DNA of 64,000 nt from Polaromonas sp. JS666 (GCF_000013865.1 NC_007948.1:2914001-2978000), one strand, 5' to 3'. Shown: positions 17,186 through 25,979, counted from the first letter of the stretch. The notes: generated by a model from the sequence alone, not told the origin. Numbers and translations are program-made.

Positions 17186-18115
17186 TCAGCGCTTCAGACT
17201 GAAGCCGACCGTCTGTTCGATCCAGGCAGCGCCGTCATTCAGCAAAAAGCTCTTGAAGGCCTGTGCCACGGGCGGCAGGCGCTTGTGCTTGCGGTGCACC
17301 ACATACCAGTGAAGCATCAGCGGAAAGCCCTGTACGTCCAGCACCGCGAGGCTGCCCGCCTGCAGCTCCCGGCTCACGGTGTGGGCTGACAGAAAGCTCA
17401 CGCCCATACCGGCGATCAGCGCCTGCTTGATGGTCTCGGTACTCTTGATCTCCATGGCGATATTGAGGTCGGCCAGGTGCCCCCTGAAACCCTCCTCCAT
17501 GGAATTCCAGGTGTCAGAGCCTTTTTCGCGCACCACGAAGGGCTCGCGGGCCAGGCGCGACACTGGGATGCGCTTTTTGCTGGCCAGCGGATGGTCGGGC
17601 GGCGCCACGATGACGTAGGGGTGCGGCGCAAACGGCTCGCTCACGGTGTCCATATCCAGCGGCGGGCGCACCATGATGGCGAGGTCGGTGACGTTGTTGG
17701 CCAGCTGGTCCAGCAGCTCTTCGCGGTTGCAGACACCGAAGTTCAGCGTCACACCCGAGTGGCGCCGCGCAAATTCCACCAGCAACCGCGGGAAGAAATA
17801 GTCGCCGGCGCTGATGACGGCCACGTTCAGCTTGCCGCCAGAGACGCCCTTGAATTGCGTCATGGCTTCCTCGACTTCCTTGAACTGCTGGATGATGAGC
17901 CGGCTGGAGTGCAGCATCTCCACCCCTGCGGGCGTGAGGTGAATTTTCTTGCCCAGCTGCTCGAACAGCGGAAGGCCTGCGTGGTCTTCCAGCTTCTTCA
18001 CCTGGATGGACACCGCTGGCTGTGTCAGGTGCAGCTCCTCGGCGGCCCGGGAAAAGCTCAGGTTCCGCGCTACCGACTCGAACACCTTGAGTTGACGCAA
18101 TGTGGCGTTTTTCAT
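17186..18115 (-). CDS. LysR-family regulator, CbbR-like
   Basis: The ATG at 18115 is preceded by AGAAGGAG at good spacing and starts MKNATLRQLKVFESVARNLSFSRAAEELHLTQPAVSIQVKKLE, a classic LysR winged helix (residues 1-60). The rest is the two-lobe effector domain. The sequence resembles CbbR, regulator of Calvin-cycle genes, but no cbb genes are present. The only local hint is the divergent gene, which resembles the CbbY cap domain. A longer frame upstream (to 18163) lacks a ribosome site. The likely targets are the divergent unit 18282-18608 and perhaps the FAH/PanE genes. Confidence 0.87.
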   Translation of the reverse strand: MKNATLRQLKVFESVARNLSFSRAAEELHLTQPAVSIQVKKLEDHAGLPLFEQLGKKIHLTPAGVEMLHSSRLIIQQFKEVEEAMTQFKGVSGGKLNVAVISAGDYFFPRLLVEFARRHSGVTLNFGVCNREELLDQLANNVTDLAIMVRPPLDMDTVSEPFAPHPYVIVAPPDHPLASKKRIPVSRLAREPFVVREKGSDTWNSMEEGFRGHLADLNIAMEIKSTETIKQALIAGMGVSFLSAHTVSRELQAGSLAVLDVQGFPLMLHWYVVHRKHKRLPPVAQAFKSFLLNDGAAWIEQTVGFSLKR

Positions 18116-18281
18116 GCGGCTCCTTCTGCCTTGGTTGCTTATATATAACTTAATAGTTATCAATATTATTAAATACTTTAACTATCGCTAATCGTTATTT
18201 TTTTCTACATTTGCGTCAGACCGGTGCAAGACGCATCGGCAAGTGCCACCCAAGCGACCGATCACCGAAGGAGAAATTGCC
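18116..18281. promoter_or_regulatory. AT-rich divergent promoter region
   Basis: The interval between the LysR gene and the small divergent ORF is strikingly AT-rich for this window (about 18135-18210: runs of TATATAT, TTATCAATATTATTAAATA and TTTTTT). This is the expected place for the divergent promoters and a T-N11-A LysR operator. No operator was fixed with certainty. Confidence 0.5.
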
Positions 18282-18608
18282 ATGTTCAATACCTTGCTCG
18301 AACACGCCACCGACCAAGCCGTCGAAGCCCACCGCCACGCCTACAACGCCGCATTCGGGGAACTGGGCCTGAACTGGCACTGGGATGCCGCCACCTACGC
18401 CCGCCTCCAGGCCCACGGCCGTGACGGCGTACGCATCTACCTGGAAACCGAGCAGTCGCACCTGCTGCGTGCCTATGAGGCGGACTTCCTGGTTGCCGCC
18501 ATCGAAACCGCAAAGGTTCGTTGCTACGCCAGCATGGCGAATATCCCGGCACGCCCCGCTCCCTGCGTCAGTTGGGCCCGTGATTCGCGCGCCCGGCTGA
18601 CAGCCTGA
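18282..18608 (+). CDS. CbbY-like cap-domain-only protein (HAD core missing)
   Basis: A 108-residue ORF with a strong ribosome site (GAAGGAG, seven bases before ATG). EAHRHAYNAAFGELGLNWHW and the later segment LVAAIETAKVRCYASMANIP align well by eye with the helical cap domain of CbbY-type HAD phosphatases (which have EAHRxAFNxxFxxxGLxWxWD and AKTxxY). The catalytic DxDGT loop expected before it is replaced by LLEHATDQ, and the rest of the HAD core is absent. It is followed by a strong terminator. It is either a decayed cbbY or a repurposed cap; it should have no phosphatase activity. Confidence 0.65.
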   Translation: MFNTLLEHATDQAVEAHRHAYNAAFGELGLNWHWDAATYARLQAHGRDGVRIYLETEQSHLLRAYEADFLVAAIETAKVRCYASMANIPARPAPCVSWARDSRARLTA

Positions 18609-18631
18609 ACCGCTCATTGGCCACGCCAAAA

Positions 18632-18678
18632 CGCGCAGACCGGGGTGCCGTTACCCGGTCTGCGCCGACTTTTTTTAA
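18632..18678 (+). terminator. Rho-independent terminator after the cap-domain ORF
   Basis: A 12-bp GC-rich stem (GCGCAGACCGGG paired with CCCGGTCTGCGC) with a short loop is followed by CGAC and seven Ts. It separates the small ORF from the FAH gene, so the FAH gene needs its own promoter or read-through. Confidence 0.85.
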
Positions 18679-18693
18679 ACTTGAGAGGTTGGT

Positions 18694-19461
18694 ATGTCAA
18701 AACAATGGGTGAGATTTCAAGACGGCAACACGATTCGCTTTGGAACCCTGGAGGGCGAGCGCGTGAGGATGTGGGACGGCGATATGTTCGCCGGCGCAAC
18801 ACACACGGACCGGATATTCCCGCTGGCCGACGTGACGCTGCTGATGCCTGTGCAGCCCGGCAAAGTCATTGCGCTATGGAACAACTTCCGCGCGCTGGGC
18901 GACAAGCTCAACCTGCCAGTGCCCGCCGAGCCGCTGTACCTGCTCAAGGCTCCGAATTCCTACCTGAATCCCAACGAAACCATCCGCAAGCCGGCATGCG
19001 ACGGAAAGGTGGTTTTTGAAGGTGAGCTCGGCATTGTGATTGGCAAGACCTGCAAGGAAGTCGCCGAACAGCAGGCGCTGGATCATGTGTTTGGCTACAC
19101 CTGCGCCAACGACGTGACCGTCGCCGATATCCTGAACCGCGACGCGTCCTTTGCCCAATGGGTGCGCGCCAAGGGTTTCGACACCTTTTGCCCTCTCGGG
19201 CCGGTGGTGGCCACCGGTCTTGACCCGACAAAGCTGGTGGTGAAAACCATCCTCAACGGAGACATCCGTCAGGACTACCCCGTCAGCGACATGCGATTTT
19301 CAGTCCAGCAACTGGTGAGCCTGATTTCGAAAGACATGACGTTATACCCCGGCGATGTCATCCTGTGCGGTACATCCATCGGTGTGGGGGCCATGAAGCC
19401 AGGAAGCACCGTTGAAGTCGAGATTGCCGGTATCGGCAAGCTCAAAAACCGGTTCGAGTAA
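18694..19461 (+). CDS. Fumarylacetoacetate hydrolase (FAH) family protein
   Basis: 255 residues. The C-terminal FAH fold shows VVFEGELGIVIGKTCKEV with the metal-binding Glu pair, GYTCANDVTVADI, GFDTFCPLGPVV, and the LYPGDVILCGTSIGVGAMKPG loop that is highly typical. The N-terminal about 60 residues form the small FAH N-domain. Family members hydrolyse, hydrate or decarboxylate 2-oxo acids such as acylpyruvates or 2-hydroxyhepta-2,4-dienedioate; the substrate cannot be told. A PanE-like reductase follows 22 bases downstream, suggesting a two-gene catabolic unit. Confidence 0.88.
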   Translation: MSKQWVRFQDGNTIRFGTLEGERVRMWDGDMFAGATHTDRIFPLADVTLLMPVQPGKVIALWNNFRALGDKLNLPVPAEPLYLLKAPNSYLNPNETIRKPACDGKVVFEGELGIVIGKTCKEVAEQQALDHVFGYTCANDVTVADILNRDASFAQWVRAKGFDTFCPLGPVVATGLDPTKLVVKTILNGDIRQDYPVSDMRFSVQQLVSLISKDMTLYPGDVILCGTSIGVGAMKPGSTVEVEIAGIGKLKNRFE

Positions 19462-19483
19462 CGTTTTTATATTGGAGCACCGT

Positions 19484-20494
19484 GTGAAAATTGCGATCAT
19501 TGGAGCAGGAGCCATTGGCGGCTACGTGGGGGTAAAGCTGGCGCTGGCCGGCGAGGACGTCACCTTCATCGTGCGAGGCGCCAATCTGGAGGCCATCCGG
19601 AAAAACGGCATGAAGCTCATCATGCATGACGGTGTGGAGCATGTGGCCTCCAGCGTCAAGGCCACCAATGACTATGCCGAAGCCGGCCCGCAGGACCTGG
19701 TGATCCTGGCGATGAAGGCTCATCAGGTGGAAGCCGTGGCCAAGGATCTGCCCAAGCTGTTCGGCCCCGACACGCCCGTAATAACCATGCAAAATGGCAT
19801 CCCCTACTGGTATTTCCACAAGCACGGCGGCCCTCACGAAGGCAGCCAGGTGCACAGCGTGGATCCCACGGGCATGATCACGGAGATGATTCCGCCCAAA
19901 CGAGTCATCGGCTGCGTCGTCTATCCGGCCTCAGAACTGGTAGCGCCCGGTGTGGTCAAGCACATTGAAGGCGACCGCTTCCCGATCGGCGAACTGGATG
20001 GCTCGACCAGCGAGCGTGTCACACGCATTTCGGAGTGCTTTGGCAGGGCCGGCTTCAAGGCGCCGGTGCTGGACAATATCCGCTGCGAGATCTGGCTCAA
20101 GCTGTGGGGGAACCTGACCTTCAACCCGATCAGCGCCCTGGCCCACTCCACCCTGGTAGATATTTGCCAGTTCCCGCTGTCGCGCGAACTGGCCGCCAGC
20201 ATGATGCGCGAAGCGCAGGAAGTGGCCCAGAAACTGGGTATCGAATTCCGGGTGACGCTGGACAAGCGCATCGCTGGTGCCGAGAAGGTGGGCAAGCACA
20301 AGACGTCCATGCTGCAGGATATCGAAGCCGGTCGCGCGCCCGAGATCGACGCACTCGTGGGATCGGTGGTGGAACTGGGCCGCCTCACGCAAACGCCGAC
20401 ACCCCACATTGATACCGTGTATGCGCTGGTCAGGCTGCTTGCCAAAACCATGGAAGAAGAACGCGGCCAGGTGCGGCTTCAGCCCGCGGCCTGA
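19484..20494 (+). CDS. 2-dehydropantoate 2-reductase family protein (PanE/ApbA-like)
   Basis: NAD(P)H-dependent reductase of the ketopantoate reductase family, 336 residues. A GTG start at 19484 with TTGGAG upstream leads into the Rossmann motif KIAIIGAGAIGGYVG (GxGxxG). VVYPASELVAPGVVKH, EIWLKLWGNLTFNPISAL (catalytic Lys) and the C-terminal HKTSMLQDIEAGRAPEIDAL helix are family signatures. Together with the FAH-family gene it may reduce a 2-oxo acid in catabolism rather than make pantoate. Confidence 0.87.
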   Translation: MKIAIIGAGAIGGYVGVKLALAGEDVTFIVRGANLEAIRKNGMKLIMHDGVEHVASSVKATNDYAEAGPQDLVILAMKAHQVEAVAKDLPKLFGPDTPVITMQNGIPYWYFHKHGGPHEGSQVHSVDPTGMITEMIPPKRVIGCVVYPASELVAPGVVKHIEGDRFPIGELDGSTSERVTRISECFGRAGFKAPVLDNIRCEIWLKLWGNLTFNPISALAHSTLVDICQFPLSRELAASMMREAQEVAQKLGIEFRVTLDKRIAGAEKVGKHKTSMLQDIEAGRAPEIDALVGSVVELGRLTQTPTPHIDTVYALVRLLAKTMEEERGQVRLQPAA

Positions 20495-20663
20495 AAGCGG
20501 TGCAGAAGGCTCAGGCCTGCGGCCAGGTCGTCTCGCGACGAGAGGTTTGATGCTGCAGGCCGCAAGGCTGCGCCAGGCGGCAACATCCCCGCCATTCGGT
20601 CCTGCGCCCGCAGGCCTGGATGGCTAATCCACCAGCCCGGCAAACATCACAGGAAAATCTTGT

Positions 20664-21560
20664 TCAGGGCGCTGTACCCAGCGACAGCTTCATTGCCTGG
20701 ACGGATTTTTCGGAGGGCGTGGCGAACTCGTATTTGCTGCCCAGGTCCAATGCCCGCAGCAGCGAGGGATTGCTTGTCTTGAGGGACGTGAACTGGTTGG
20801 CGACCTTTTTCAACGCGTCACCCGGAACGTCGGGATGGACATAGATGCCGTAACCCCAGCTGGGATTGGCTGCAGGCACGACCACCAGCCGCGCCAGATG
20901 AATCCGCTCGTCGGTGCCGTAGTGGTTCTTCATGGTGGAAGCCTGGGCGGTCTGAAGCCGGGTGATCAGGCCCACCCACCGGTCCGCCTGCCAGTGAAAG
21001 GCTGCCTTGGTGGGCAGATAGCTCTGCCCCAAACCTTGCTGGGGCATCACTTCGACCACCGTGCCGCAAAGATTTTCAGCCTTCACCAGCGTGGTGGTGA
21101 CGCCGCTTTTCATGCCAAAGCAGCTGGTGGCCTTGAGCCTGGCGAGTATCTTCGCCTGCTCGTCAATGGGCAAGTTCTTCAATTCGACCGGCTTGCCATC
21201 CTTCACCGAACCGATGTCCGCAAGAATAAGCACTGCCGACTGGATCGGTTCCATGTTGATCGCCACGGGGCGATAACCCGAGGCCAGGCCCACGACCGGG
21301 TTGCCGTAGACCCAGCACGGAGGCGCTGGCCGCTTGACGGCCGTAAGGACGTCCTGGGTTTCCCTGATGTTGAGAACCGGCGAGACCGATAGCCCGGCAG
21401 GCCGGACAAACTCGATCAGTTCCTTGAGCGCACTTTCAGTTTGAGACGATCCCTCACCGCGAATGACCTGCGGATTGAGGTACAGGCCGCCTTCACAGGA
21501 CTGCGCATGAACCTGCACCCCACAGAGCAACGTGCCAGCCAGCAGCAACAGCTTTTTCAT
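20664..21560 (-). CDS. PhnD-like periplasmic binding-fold protein
   Basis: 298 residues with a signal peptide (MKKLLLLAGTLLCGVQVHAQ). The mature part resembles the phosphonate/phosphate-type binding-protein fold (PhnD-like): VYGNPVVGLASGYRPVA, DIGSVKDGKP, and a Ser/Gly-rich CFGMKSGVTTTLVKAEN. Four cysteines in the mature part could form disulfides. No permease or ATPase is adjacent; it stands alone between the PanE-like gene and the divergent TTT operon. It could be a sensor or orphan binding protein. Function not established. Confidence 0.55.
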   Translation of the reverse strand: MKKLLLLAGTLLCGVQVHAQSCEGGLYLNPQVIRGEGSSQTESALKELIEFVRPAGLSVSPVLNIRETQDVLTAVKRPAPPCWVYGNPVVGLASGYRPVAINMEPIQSAVLILADIGSVKDGKPVELKNLPIDEQAKILARLKATSCFGMKSGVTTTLVKAENLCGTVVEVMPQQGLGQSYLPTKAAFHWQADRWVGLITRLQTAQASTMKNHYGTDERIHLARLVVVPAANPSWGYGIYVHPDVPGDALKKVANQFTSLKTSNPSLLRALDLGSKYEFATPSEKSVQAMKLSLGTAP

Positions 21561-21751
21561 CGTTTTTCACCCTTGTCAAAACGCGTTTCATCCCCACCTC
21601 ACGGCAAGGGTGCCAGCCCTCTGCTCGTGTTCGTGCTCATGGTAATGCGGGTGCGACTAATCTCTTCTAGGCGAATACGCTACCCTCCTCCCCGTGAAAG
21701 CCGCGACCGCCCCCCGGAGAAACCCTAAAACGGTTCGAAATTTGGACAAAC

Positions 21752-21765
21752 TTGATCATCGTCAA
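21752..21765. promoter_or_regulatory. CRP/FNR-type operator (TTGAT-N4-GTCAA) upstream of the TTT operon
   Basis: TTGATCATCGTCAA lies 115 bases upstream of tctC in a 320-base non-coding interval that holds no gene. It has the FNR/ANR half-site pattern TTGA-N6-TCAA. A similar box lies next to the CRP/FNR-family gene at 26117-26725, whose recognition helix carries the E-x-x-S-R residues FNR uses for TTGA half-sites. Confidence 0.6.
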
Positions 21766-21880
21766 GAGCTTTTCCACCTACTTGGGAAGACCATACGTGC
21801 GTGATACGTTCAAGCCATGGGATCAGCAATGAATTCCAGGTCAGAACCAGGCATAGTTACCAAACACAGGAGACAACGAG

Positions 21881-22906
21881 ATGAATATCAGACTCGCAAA
21901 CATCAGGAGTGGACTGGCGATGGCCTCCACAGGGGCAATTGCAGCGGCAATGCTAACGGTCGCAGCACCGGCCCAGGCGGCCTGGGAGCCAACCAAACCG
22001 GTTGAGTTCGTGGTACCAGCGGGTACCGGTGGCGGTGCCGACCAGATGGCCCGCCTGATCCAGGGGATTGTCATCAAGCACAAGCTGATGAAAGAGCCGC
22101 TGATCGTTGTCAACAAATCCGGTGGCGCAGGCTCCGAAGGCTTTCTCGAGGTCAAGAATGCCAAGGGCGATCCCCACAAGATCATCATCACGCTGTCCAA
22201 TCTGTTCACCACACCCCTGGCAACCGGGGTGCCTTTCAACTGGCGCGACATGACGCCAGTGTCCATGATGGCGCTTGACCAGTTCGTTCTGTGGGTCAAC
22301 GCCGAGGCGCCCTACAAAACCGCCAAGGACTACCTGGCAGCCGTGAAGGCCGCAGGTCCCAGCAAAATGAAGATGGGTGGTACCGGCTCCAAGCAGGAAG
22401 ACCAGATCCTGACCGTCGGCGTCGAGCGCGCCACTGGCACCAAGTTCATTTACATTCCGTTTAAAGGCGGCGGCGAAGTGGCTGTGCAACTGGTTGGCAA
22501 GCACATCGACTCCTCCGTGAACAACCCGATTGAAGCCGTGGCGCAATGGCGCGCTGGCCAATTGCGCGCCCTCTGCGTCTTCGATGACCAGCGCATGACC
22601 TACAAGACCAAGGTGACCGATACCATGTCGTGGGCCGACATTCCCACCTGCAAGGAAGCGGGCGTACCAGCCGACTACACGATGCTGCGCGGCATCTTCA
22701 TGGCGCCGGGCGTGTCCAAGGATCAGCTTGAGTTCTACAACACCCTGCTGAAGAAAGTCCGCGACACCCCCGAGTGGAAGGACTACATGGAAAAAGGCGC
22801 CTTCAACCAGACGGCCATGTCGGGCGAAGAGTTCACCAAGTGGCTCGGTAGCACCGAAAACACACATCGCGAACTGATGAAAGAAGCGGGCTTCATCGCG
22901 AAATAA
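21881..22906 (+). CDS. tctC: Tripartite tricarboxylate transporter substrate-binding protein (Bug family)
   Basis: 341 residues: signal peptide (MNIRLANIRSG... to APAQAA), then the Bug fold with WEPTKPVEFVVPAGTGGGADQMAR, the characteristic N-terminal motif, and later GGGEVAVQLVGKHIDSSVNNP. It binds a carboxylate in the periplasm and hands it to TctAB. A clear ribosome site (AGGAGA) precedes the ATG. tctB and tctA follow. The nearby oxalate genes suggest oxalate or a related small dicarboxylate as ligand, an inference. Confidence 0.93.
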   Translation: MNIRLANIRSGLAMASTGAIAAAMLTVAAPAQAAWEPTKPVEFVVPAGTGGGADQMARLIQGIVIKHKLMKEPLIVVNKSGGAGSEGFLEVKNAKGDPHKIIITLSNLFTTPLATGVPFNWRDMTPVSMMALDQFVLWVNAEAPYKTAKDYLAAVKAAGPSKMKMGGTGSKQEDQILTVGVERATGTKFIYIPFKGGGEVAVQLVGKHIDSSVNNPIEAVAQWRAGQLRALCVFDDQRMTYKTKVTDTMSWADIPTCKEAGVPADYTMLRGIFMAPGVSKDQLEFYNTLLKKVRDTPEWKDYMEKGAFNQTAMSGEEFTKWLGSTENTHRELMKEAGFIAK

Positions 22907-22911
22907 GGATT

Positions 22912-22930
22912 GCCCCCCTCACGAGGGGGC
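22912..22930 (+). other. Intercistronic hairpin between tctC and tctB
   Basis: GCCCCC and GGGGGC arms (six base pairs, seven-base loop) just after the tctC stop, followed by TCTTCC rather than a T-run. Probably an mRNA 3'-end stabiliser or attenuator that lets the binding protein be made in excess over the membrane subunits. Confidence 0.5.
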
Positions 22931-23021
22931 TCTTCCACCACGAGCCGGGCAGCCCCTGCGCCGGCCTCTCATTCAGCCAATGTCGCCCTCTCCGGGCAAT
23001 TCAATTCAGCGGGAGTTCCTG

Positions 23022-23543
23022 ATGGAGCCAAACGAGCAATCCGGCGCGGAGCGCCGCACGGGTGTCGCCACCAATATCATCGAAGCCATAGTCGCAGTGG
23101 GCGTTATCGTCATGGGCCTTGTGGTCATCCAGGGCAGCCGGGCGCTAGGGTCCGGCTGGACCACCGATGGCCCGGGCTCTGGCTACTTCCCCTTCTATAT
23201 CGGCATCATCCTCTGCATTTCCGGCGCAGGCACCCTGTACCAGGCCCTGTTTGGGAAAAACCGCAATACCGAAATTTTCGTCGACGGCGAACAGCTCAAG
23301 CGCGTCTTGTCCGTGCTGTTGCCGGCACTGCTTTATGTCCTGGTCGTTCAGGTCATTGGCCTGTATGTGGCCTCGGCTTTTTACATTGCCCTCTTCATGA
23401 TCATCCTGGGCAAGTTTTCCCCGATCAAGAGCGTGATCACCTCACTCATCGTGGTCGTGCTGTTTTTCTGCATGTTCGAGGTCTGGTTCAAGGTTCCCCT
23501 GTTCAAGGGCTACTTTGACCCCCTGAGTTTCCTCGGCTACTGA
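23022..23543 (+). CDS. tctB: Tripartite tricarboxylate transporter small membrane subunit
   Basis: 173 residues with four hydrophobic helices, typical of TctB: an N-terminal helix (VGVIVMGLVVIQGSRALG), GSGYFPFYIGIILCISGAGTLY, and two C-terminal helices. The ATG at 23022 follows a GGGAG ribosome site; a longer frame to 22980 lacks one. It acts with TctA as the sodium- or proton-coupled membrane part. Confidence 0.88.
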   Translation: MEPNEQSGAERRTGVATNIIEAIVAVGVIVMGLVVIQGSRALGSGWTTDGPGSGYFPFYIGIILCISGAGTLYQALFGKNRNTEIFVDGEQLKRVLSVLLPALLYVLVVQVIGLYVASAFYIALFMIILGKFSPIKSVITSLIVVVLFFCMFEVWFKVPLFKGYFDPLSFLGY

Positions 23544-23596
23544 ACCACACCCCACCCGCATCAAGCTCACTGAACCTTTACTGACCGGACAATGAA

Positions 23597-25126
23597 ATGG
23601 ACGAACTAAACGCGCTTTTTCACGGATTCAGCGTCATCTTGACGCCGATGAACATCGTACTGATGTTCGTGGGCATCATTCTTGGCGTACTGATCGGGGT
23701 GCTGCCAGGCCTGGGCGGCGCCAACGGCGTGGCCATCCTGCTGCCGCTGACCTTTACCATGTCGCCGACTTCGGCCATCATCATGCTGTCGTGCATCTAC
23801 TGGGGCGCACTGTTCGGCGGGGCGATCACCTCCATCCTGTTCAACATACCGGGTGAGCCCTGGTCGGTGGCCACCACCTTCGACGGCTACCCCATGGCCC
23901 AGGACGGACGCGCCGGCGCGGCGCTGACGACAGCCTTCACGTCGTCTTTCATCGGCGCTTTCGTGGCCGTGTTGATGATCACCTTCCTGGCTCCGCTGGT
24001 TGCCAAATTCGCGCTGAAGTTCGGTCCGCCTGAATTTTTTGCCGTCTACCTGCTGACCTTCTGCAGCTTTGTGGGCATGGGCAAAGGTTCCCCCTTCAAG
24101 ATCCTGGCCTCCATGGCCATCGGTTTTGCACTGGCTGCCGTCGGCATGGACACGGTGACCGGCCAGCTGCGCCTGACCTTTGGCATCCCTGACCTGATGC
24201 GTGGCTTCGACTTCCTGATCGCTGTGATTGGCCTGTTCGGTATCGGCGAAATCCTGCTGTCGATGGAGGAAGGCCTGGCCTTCTCGGGCAAGAGCGCCAA
24301 GATTGACCCCAAGGTCGTTCTGGAAACCTGGAAACAGTTGCCCAAATACTGGATGACCTCGCTGCGCAGCTCGCTGATCGGCATCTGGATGGGCATCACC
24401 CCGGGCGGCGCGACGCCTGCGTCGTTCATGAGTTATGGCCTGGCCAAGAAAATGTCCAAAAACGGGGCCAAGTTCGGCACCGGCGAAATCGAGGGTGTCA
24501 TTGCTCCCGAAACCGCTGCACACGCCGCGGGTACCAGTGCCCTGCTGCCCATGCTGGCCCTGGGTATCCCGGGCTCGCCGACCGCTGCCGTGTTGCTGGG
24601 TGGTTTGCTGATCTGGGGCCTGCAGCCCGGCCCGCTGCTGTTCGTGGAGCAAAAAGACTTTGTATGGGGCCTGATTGCCAGCATGTACCTGGGTAACCTG
24701 GTCGGACTGATCGTCGTGCTGACCACCGTGCCGCTGTTTGCATCCATCCTGCGCATTCCGTTTTCGATCATCGCACCTGTGATCGTGGTGATTTGCGCAA
24801 TTGGCGCCTACACGGTCCACAACGCCATGCTTGACATCTGGTTCATGATGCTGTTTGGTGTGGTCGGCTACCTCTTCAAGAAGCTGGACTACCCGCTGGC
24901 TCCGCTGGTCCTGGCACTGGTGCTGGGCGACAAGGCCGAAGATTCGTTCCGCCAGGCGATGCTGGTTTCCCAGGGCGAGGTGTCCATCATGTGGTCCAAC
25001 CCGCTGGTTGGTGGCATCAGCACGCTGGCCGTGATCCTGCTGCTCTGGCCGCTGATCTCCCGCATTCTGGCCAAAATTCGCCCTCCAAAGCATGCGGCGT
25101 TCACAACAGAACAACCTGTTGATTGA
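23597..25126 (+). CDS. tctA: Tripartite tricarboxylate transporter large membrane subunit
   Basis: 509 residues and about 12 hydrophobic helices. The family signature GVLPGLGGANGVAILLPLTF is near residue 35-55, the inverted repeat signature GITPGGATPASFMSYG near 265-280, and SALLPMLALGIPGSPTAAVLLGG near 315-340. Permease of the TTT system with TctC and TctB just upstream; the cytidylate-kinase-like/BON gene follows 19 bases downstream and is probably in the same operon. Confidence 0.93.
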   Translation: MDELNALFHGFSVILTPMNIVLMFVGIILGVLIGVLPGLGGANGVAILLPLTFTMSPTSAIIMLSCIYWGALFGGAITSILFNIPGEPWSVATTFDGYPMAQDGRAGAALTTAFTSSFIGAFVAVLMITFLAPLVAKFALKFGPPEFFAVYLLTFCSFVGMGKGSPFKILASMAIGFALAAVGMDTVTGQLRLTFGIPDLMRGFDFLIAVIGLFGIGEILLSMEEGLAFSGKSAKIDPKVVLETWKQLPKYWMTSLRSSLIGIWMGITPGGATPASFMSYGLAKKMSKNGAKFGTGEIEGVIAPETAAHAAGTSALLPMLALGIPGSPTAAVLLGGLLIWGLQPGPLLFVEQKDFVWGLIASMYLGNLVGLIVVLTTVPLFASILRIPFSIIAPVIVVICAIGAYTVHNAMLDIWFMMLFGVVGYLFKKLDYPLAPLVLALVLGDKAEDSFRQAMLVSQGEVSIMWSNPLVGGISTLAVILLLWPLISRILAKIRPPKHAAFTTEQPVD

Positions 25127-25145
25127 TTAATCAGGGAAAGACACC

Positions 25146-25979
25146 ATGCCAGTAATCGCCATGACCCAGGAGATGGGCTCCCTCGCCAAGGACGTCTCCC
25201 TGCAGCTTGCCCAGACAGCCAATCTGGCTGTGATGCGCCATGAGGTGCAGGAACATGTGGCCGATCGGATGCACGTGCCCAGCAGCCTGATCAGCCGGCT
25301 GCGCGAAGGCAAGGCCGGCCTGGTCGAGCGCCTGACCACGGACAAGGAGCGGGTGGCGGTGTACACGGCGCAGGAAGTTTTTGCGCTGGCCGATCAGGGC
25401 AATATCGTGCTGCGCGGCTGGGGAGCGACCTGCCTGTTGCGTCCGGTTCCGCATGTGGTGCGAGTGCGGGTAACCCGCCCGTTCAGGAAGCGCGTGGCGT
25501 GGCTGATGGACCATCTGGGAACAGACGACGAGGCGTTCGCCGAAGCCGAGGTCCATCGCAGCGACAGCGCCCACGCTTCCCGGATGCACGAACAGTTCGG
25601 CGTGACCTGGGGTGACCCGCTGCTCTACGATCTGGTACTCAACACCGATCGTGTGTCCGTGGACAGCTGCGTGGCCCAGATCCAGCATCTGGCCAGCCGG
25701 CCGGAATTCCAGGAAACCGCGGCGTCAAAGGCAATGCTGGCAAACCTGGCGCTCAACGCGCGCGTCCGCGCGGCACTGAAAGACCAGGAATCGACCCGCG
25801 ATATCAACATCAGCATCGATTCCGACGCAGGCCAGATGGTCCTCAGCGGGATCGTCCTGAACGCGCAGGAAAGCGCGGAAGCGGCCAGGGTCGCCGGCAC
25901 GGTGCCCGGCGTCACCCGCGTTGACAACCAGTTGCGCCTGATGGCCACAACCCGGCGTTTCGCTGCAGCCAAGCACTGA
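25146..25979 (+). CDS. Cytidylate-kinase-like protein with degenerate P-loop fused to a BON domain
   Basis: 277 residues. The N-terminal part (about 1-195) follows the cytidylate-kinase-like family layout (MTQEMGSLAKDVSLQLAQTANLAVMRHEV in place of ISREYGSGGREIA; later FGVTWGDPLLYDLVLNTDRV), but the glycine-rich P-loop is lost, so ATP binding is doubtful. The C-terminal about 70 residues look like a BON domain (INISIDSDAGQMVLSGIVLN... VPGVTRVDNQLRL). It follows tctA by 19 bases. A regulatory or trafficking role in transport is a guess. Confidence 0.7.
   Translation: MPVIAMTQEMGSLAKDVSLQLAQTANLAVMRHEVQEHVADRMHVPSSLISRLREGKAGLVERLTTDKERVAVYTAQEVFALADQGNIVLRGWGATCLLRPVPHVVRVRVTRPFRKRVAWLMDHLGTDDEAFAEAEVHRSDSAHASRMHEQFGVTWGDPLLYDLVLNTDRVSVDSCVAQIQHLASRPEFQETAASKAMLANLALNARVRAALKDQESTRDINISIDSDAGQMVLSGIVLNAQESAEAARVAGTVPGVTRVDNQLRLMATTRRFAAAKH

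Noticed and set aside
20495..20663. Short frames between the PanE-like gene and the PhnD-like gene
   Set aside because: GC-rich palindromic intergenic sequence without ribosome sites or recognisable protein; no feature called.
23606..25114. 502-residue minus-strand frame opposite tctA
   Set aside because: Low-complexity His/Gln-rich translation typical of the antisense of a membrane protein gene; no ribosome site.
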